This document shows, piece after piece, positions 3,841 through 7,189 of a stretch of DNA of 7,189 nucleotides; the first letter of the stretch is position 1, and the number at the start of each line of letters is the position of its first letter. The stretch is from positions 1 through 7,189 of the forward strand of contig CAJBLW010000043.1 of the NCBI GenBank assembly GCA_903953985.1. Reading direction: 5' to 3'. The notes under the pieces were generated by a model. The model did not search any database and was not told the DNA's origin. It was given only the letters and a program-made list of their open reading frames with translations. The position numbers and the translations under genes were made by a program. This stretch comes from an uncultured Burkholderiales bacterium. Its GTDB lineage: Bacteria; Pseudomonadota; Gammaproteobacteria; Burkholderiales; Burkholderiaceae_C.

Positions 3841-6285
3841 ATGTCTGCCTCTGCTCATCCCCCCGTTCTCCATGTTGTGTTGGTCATCACCAAAGGCGAA
3901 GCCGGTGGGGCGCAGACACATGTGTTGGAGTTGTGCCGCGCCTTGCAAGGCCGGGTGCACTTCACGGTGGTGATTGGCGGCGACGATACGCACAGCGCGC
4001 TGGGTCAAGCTCTGGGTGATTTGGGCATCGCGGTGCTGGCGCTGCCGAGTTTGCAAAACTCGCTCAACCCCCTCAAGGTGATCACTTCGGTGCGGGCCAT
4101 GCTGGCGCACATGCGGGTGCTGCAGCCTGATGTGATCCATGCCCACAGTGCGGTGGCGGGGGTGATCGCTCGCCTGGCCGGCAAGCTGCGGCAAATTCCG
4201 GTGGTCTATACCGTGCACGGCTTTGGCTTCAAGCCGCAGGCGCCTTGGCTGATCCGCACCAACGCCTGGCTGGCCGAGGCCGTGCTGGCCGCCTGGACCA
4301 CGCGCATGGTTTGCGTGTCGGCCTACGAAAAAGAATTGGCCGCGCGTTTGCCCATGCCCCCTGAGCGAGTGAGTGTGGTGCACAACGCGCTGGCCGATGT
4401 GCCCTGGCGCAGCGACATGACCACCCAGCCGCCAAGCCTGGTCATGGTGGCCCGCATGGCCGCGCCCAAGCGGCCCGATGTCTTGATCGATGCCCTGGCC
4501 CTTCTGGCGCAACAAGGCCTGCAGCCCGACACCCGGATTTTGGGGGGCGGGCCGGACCTGGCTCGCCACCAGCAAGCTGCCGCCCCGATGCCGCACATCC
4601 AGTTGGAGGGCGATGTGAGCGACGTGGCCGAGCGCCTGGCGCAGCACCAGATCTTTGTGCTCTTGTCCGACCACGAGGGCTTGCCGATTTCCATTCTGGA
4701 AGCCATGCGCTCGGGCATGGCGATCGTGGCCACGCGTTTGCCCGGCATCGAAGAAATGCTCACGCACACCGAAAGCGCCTGGCTGGTGCCCAACACCCCA
4801 CAGGCCGTGGCCGATGCGCTGCAGACATTGCTGGCCGATGCGTCATTGCGCCAGCGTTTGGGCCGCGCCGCACGCAAGCGCTACGAGGCGCAGTTTCAGC
4901 CCGAGGCCATGGCCGAGCCGGTGCTGGCCATCTACCAACAAGCACCCTTGATGCACACCGCCCGCTGGCCCATGACACGCCCGCGCCGCCACACCCAGCA
5001 ACTGGCCTCGCAGCAGGCGCACCGCCAAAGCGCCCACCTGGTCTGGAGCCTGCTGGGCTTGGTGATGATCGGCCTGGCTTATGCCATCAGCCAGGCCCTG
5101 ATGGCCAGTGGCCTGGCCACTGTGGACTTTGGGCGCACCGTGCTGGCCAGCTTGGTGCCCTACGCGCTGGCGGCGCACCTGCTTTACCGAGGGGCACACA
5201 TGCCTGCGGCCGAGCGCGGCCCCTTGCTGCTGGTCACTACCGGTTTGCCGTTTTGGCTCACTCCGCTGGCTTTTGCTTTGCTGCAGCAGCCCTATTCACG
5301 CGGCGCTTTGCTCTTGACCTATGTGCTGTGCACCTTCTGGTTTTGGCTGGCCGACCAGTGGTTTTTGCGGCACCGGCCTTTGCGGCTGGTGTACCAAGAC
5401 TCGTGTGTGCCCAGTCTGTTGGCCCCGTGGCTGCCCAGCCCCGATGGCCAAGGTTTGCCGCGCATCCGATTGCTGCCCTGGCCCGAGCAGGGCATGCCGG
5501 CTGGTACGGCGCTGGCGTGTGACGGCGCGGTCGTGTTGCCTGCTAACTCTTTACCCCCCAGTCCCGAGCGCCAACGCTTTTTGACCGCGCTCAAGCTGCA
5601 ACACATCCGCCTGTACAGCCCCGAGACCTTGCAGCAAAACCTGACCGGGCGCATGGCGGCCGAGACCCTGCAAAACGAGCTGTGGCAAACCGATGGCAAC
5701 CCGGCTTACGACTTGGCCAAGCGCCTCATCGATGTGAGCGTGGTGCTGGCTCTGCTGCCGCTGTGGTTGCCGCTGGCGCTGTTGGTGGCGGTTGGTGTCA
5801 AGATCGATTCGCCAGGCCCGGCCCTGTTCAGCCAGCGGCGCACCGGCATGCATGGCCAAAGTTTTCGGATCTGGAAGTTCCGCAGCATGCGCCACGAAAC
5901 GCAACTCGCCCCGCAGTTTGCCCGGGCCAACGACCCGCGGATCACCCGCTTCGGGCATTGGATTCGCCGCACCCGGCTCGATGAAATTCCCCAGCTGTTC
6001 AACGTGCTGATGGGGCACATGAGCCTGATTGGCCCACGCCCCGAGCAAGACGGTTTTGTGCAGCAGTTTGCCGAGCAAATGCCCAGCTACCCCTACCGCC
6101 ACCTGGTGCGCCCTGGTTTGACGGGTTGGGCGCAAGTGCAACAAGGTTATGCCGCCAGCGCCGATGAAACCGCCATCAAACTCAGCTACGACCTCTACTA
6201 CATCACGCACTACAGTCTGGCCATGGACTTGTTGATCGTCTTCAAAACCATCCAGACCGTGCTGACCGGGCGCGGTGCGCGCTGA
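3841..6285 (+). CDS. GT4 glycosyltransferase fused to WbaP-type undecaprenyl-phosphate phosphoglycosyltransferase
   Basis: An 814-residue bifunctional membrane protein for surface polysaccharide synthesis. Residues 1-370 are a GT4 (GT-B fold) glycosyltransferase with the N-terminal glycine loop GGAQTHV (22-28), HAHS (100-103), the donor-site stretch VARMAAPKRPD (203-213) and the EX7E motif Glu279/Glu287. After a basic linker (371-399) come four likely membrane helices (about 400-421, 432-449, 461-482, 487-506), a soluble segment (about 515-615), and a phosphoglycosyltransferase domain (623-814). That last domain has a re-entrant hydrophobic helix (629-653), DSPGP (656-660), WKFRSM (678-683), the catalytic Asp714-Glu715, GPRP (731-734) and RPGLTGWAQV (757-766). 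Such domains transfer a sugar 1-phosphate from a UDP-sugar to undecaprenyl phosphate. The frame is unbroken across the junction, and the ATGs there (4951, 4972) lack Shine-Dalgarno sequences, which supports one polypeptide. Sugar specificities cannot be read from sequence. The start lacks a clear Shine-Dalgarno but fits the family N-terminus. Confidence 0.92.
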   Translation: MSASAHPPVLHVVLVITKGEAGGAQTHVLELCRALQGRVHFTVVIGGDDTHSALGQALGDLGIAVLALPSLQNSLNPLKVITSVRAMLAHMRVLQPDVIHAHSAVAGVIARLAGKLRQIPVVYTVHGFGFKPQAPWLIRTNAWLAEAVLAAWTTRMVCVSAYEKELAARLPMPPERVSVVHNALADVPWRSDMTTQPPSLVMVARMAAPKRPDVLIDALALLAQQGLQPDTRILGGGPDLARHQQAAAPMPHIQLEGDVSDVAERLAQHQIFVLLSDHEGLPISILEAMRSGMAIVATRLPGIEEMLTHTESAWLVPNTPQAVADALQTLLADASLRQRLGRAARKRYEAQFQPEAMAEPVLAIYQQAPLMHTARWPMTRPRRHTQQLASQQAHRQSAHLVWSLLGLVMIGLAYAISQALMASGLATVDFGRTVLASLVPYALAAHLLYRGAHMPAAERGPLLLVTTGLPFWLTPLAFALLQQPYSRGALLLTYVLCTFWFWLADQWFLRHRPLRLVYQDSCVPSLLAPWLPSPDGQGLPRIRLLPWPEQGMPAGTALACDGAVVLPANSLPPSPERQRFLTALKLQHIRLYSPETLQQNLTGRMAAETLQNELWQTDGNPAYDLAKRLIDVSVVLALLPLWLPLALLVAVGVKIDSPGPALFSQRRTGMHGQSFRIWKFRSMRHETQLAPQFARANDPRITRFGHWIRRTRLDEIPQLFNVLMGHMSLIGPRPEQDGFVQQFAEQMPSYPYRHLVRPGLTGWAQVQQGYAASADETAIKLSYDLYYITHYSLAMDLLIVFKTIQTVLTGRGAR

Positions 6286-6293
6286 GCCTGCCC

Positions 6294-7189
6294 ATGTCCA
6301 TGTCAAGCCCTCGCCAAGTTTTGTTGCTGACCGAAGAGTCCGGTGTGGGCGGGGTGCAGACCACGCTGCATTGGCTTGAATCGGGCCTGGCCGAGCACGG
6401 CTGGCTAGTCACGCGGCTGCCGGTGCGGCGCGGCCGACCTTCGCTTTGGGCCTGCTGGCAGGCGGCGCGGCGGGCGCAGGTGCTGGTGGCCTCCAACAAC
6501 TTCTGGCCGGCCTATGTGGCGGTGGCCCTGGCTTGGCTGGCCCGCAGGCCCAGTGTGATTTGGGTGCACGGCCCCTTGCAGGAGGTGCTGCAGCAAGCTG
6601 GAGCCTCGCGCCTGAAAACCGGCTGGCTGCGCGCGGTGTACCCAAGGGCCAGCCAACTGGTGTGCGCTTCACAGACCTCGTGCGACAGCTTGGTGCGCGT
6701 GATGACAGATGCTGGGGACGAGTCCGCGAGTGCCGTCCAGTCCCGCGTGAGCGTGATCCGAAACCCGGCTGTCTTGCCCGGTGCGGGTGGAGGGCGCGCG
6801 CCCGTGTCCGCCACCATGCCCGCCAGTGATGTAACCGCTTTGGGTTTTGTTGGTCGTTTGTCCCCCGAAAAACAGCCTTTGCAATTGCTGCCCATGCTGC
6901 GCCTTTTGCCTGCCGCCTGCCAACTTCATGTGGTGGGCGATGGCGAGTTGATGGGCGCGATGCGCAGCGCCGGGCAAGACCTGTTGGCCCAAGGCCGCTT
7001 GCACCTGCACGGCCAGCAAACCGTGAGCGCACAGACCTACCGGGCCTGGCGGGCCACGGTGCTGTGCTCGCGCTACGAGGGTTACCCCATGACGGCGCTG
7101 GAGTCACTGGCCTGCGGCGTGCCCTGCGTGAGTACGCCCATCCCCGCGATGCAGGAAATGCTGGGCACGCAGGCCCCGCTCTGGCTGGC
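6294..7189 (+). CDS. GT4-family glycosyltransferase, C-terminus beyond window
   Basis: The ATG at 6294 opens a frame of 298 complete codons that runs past the right edge. An ATG two codons later (6300) is an equally possible start. The product resembles GT4 enzymes: an N-terminal glycine-rich loop GVGGVQTTLHWL (17-28), VIWVHGPLQEV (88-98), the donor-site segment GFVGRLSPEKQP (184-195) with Arg188 and Lys193, VVGDGEL (213-219), and an intact EX7E motif Glu262/Glu270 in YEGYPMTALESLACGVP. No signal peptide or membrane helix is evident, so it probably acts at the cytoplasmic face of the membrane, adding a sugar to a lipid-linked polysaccharide intermediate. It starts eight bases after the fusion gene's stop with no visible Shine-Dalgarno, indicating an operon and probable translational coupling. 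Only the end of the C-terminal domain is missing from view. Donor and acceptor sugars cannot be told. Confidence 0.9.
   Translation, partial: MSMSSPRQVLLLTEESGVGGVQTTLHWLESGLAEHGWLVTRLPVRRGRPSLWACWQAARRAQVLVASNNFWPAYVAVALAWLARRPSVIWVHGPLQEVLQQAGASRLKTGWLRAVYPRASQLVCASQTSCDSLVRVMTDAGDESASAVQSRVSVIRNPAVLPGAGGGRAPVSATMPASDVTALGFVGRLSPEKQPLQLLPMLRLLPAACQLHVVGDGELMGAMRSAGQDLLAQGRLHLHGQQTVSAQTYRAWRATVLCSRYEGYPMTALESLACGVPCVSTPIPAMQEMLGTQAPLWL

Noticed and set aside
3661..4767. Minus-strand open frame of 368 codons antisense to the end of dsbB and the GT4 domain.
   Set aside because: It is His/Gln/Arg/Gly-rich with no recognisable domain and lies wholly opposite a strongly supported GT4 domain. Long antisense frames are expected in GC-rich genes.
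5551..6306. Minus-strand open frame of 251 codons opposite the phosphoglycosyltransferase domain.
   Set aside because: No family motif is visible, and the plus strand carries the catalytic DE, GPRP and RPGLTGW motifs. It is a composition shadow.
6409..7107. Minus-strand open frame of 232 codons opposite the second glycosyltransferase.
   Set aside because: Its product is rich in Arg, Ala and Pro without domain features, while the plus strand has an intact EX7E motif.

Overview
The window looks like a chromosomal segment of a Gram-negative betaproteobacterium, most likely order Burkholderiales and plausibly Comamonadaceae-like. The evidence is GC-rich coding sequence, the bacterial-type ferredoxin-NADP reductase with its betaproteobacterial-looking N-terminus, and the mix of YggX, DsbB and an FMN-type glutamate synthase paralogue. 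The taxon is my inference from protein resemblance, not a search result. I see no rRNA, tRNA, CRISPR array, insertion sequence or phage gene.

Layout. Positions 1-260 (minus) hold the N-terminus of a membrane-anchored FMN-binding glutamate-synthase-family protein that runs off the left edge. Positions 261-546 are non-coding and contain a very AT-rich stretch (341-430, about 21% GC). Positions 547-2100 (minus) hold yggX followed by a stand-alone MnmC2-type FAD oxidoreductase. These two lie in the same reading frame, separated by one stop codon and an array of 7-bp tandem repeats. Positions 2101-2314 form the divergent intergenic region between yggX and fpr. fpr (2315-3091) and dsbB (3175-3678) follow on the plus strand, separated by a terminator-like hairpin. 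A 162-bp gap (3679-3840) contains a UUCG-capped hairpin and GC-rich repeats. It precedes a surface-polysaccharide operon whose first gene (3841-6285) is an 814-residue fusion of a GT4 glycosyltransferase with a WbaP-type phosphoglycosyltransferase. Eight bases later a second GT4 glycosyltransferase starts (6294) and runs off the right edge.

Functional picture. The left and middle parts are housekeeping and redox genes: tRNA wobble-uridine modification, protection of Fe-S clusters, ferredoxin/flavodoxin reduction, and periplasmic disulfide formation. In E. coli both yggX and fpr belong to the SoxRS response, so their divergent arrangement here suggests a shared redox control region. The right part is the start of an exopolysaccharide, capsule or O-antigen locus. 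Its first enzyme combines in one polypeptide the step that loads the first sugar phosphate onto undecaprenyl phosphate and, by inference, a later sugar addition.

No wholly unknown system is evident. The least ordinary items are the GT4-phosphoglycosyltransferase fusion and the in-frame yggX-stop-repeat-mnmC junction.
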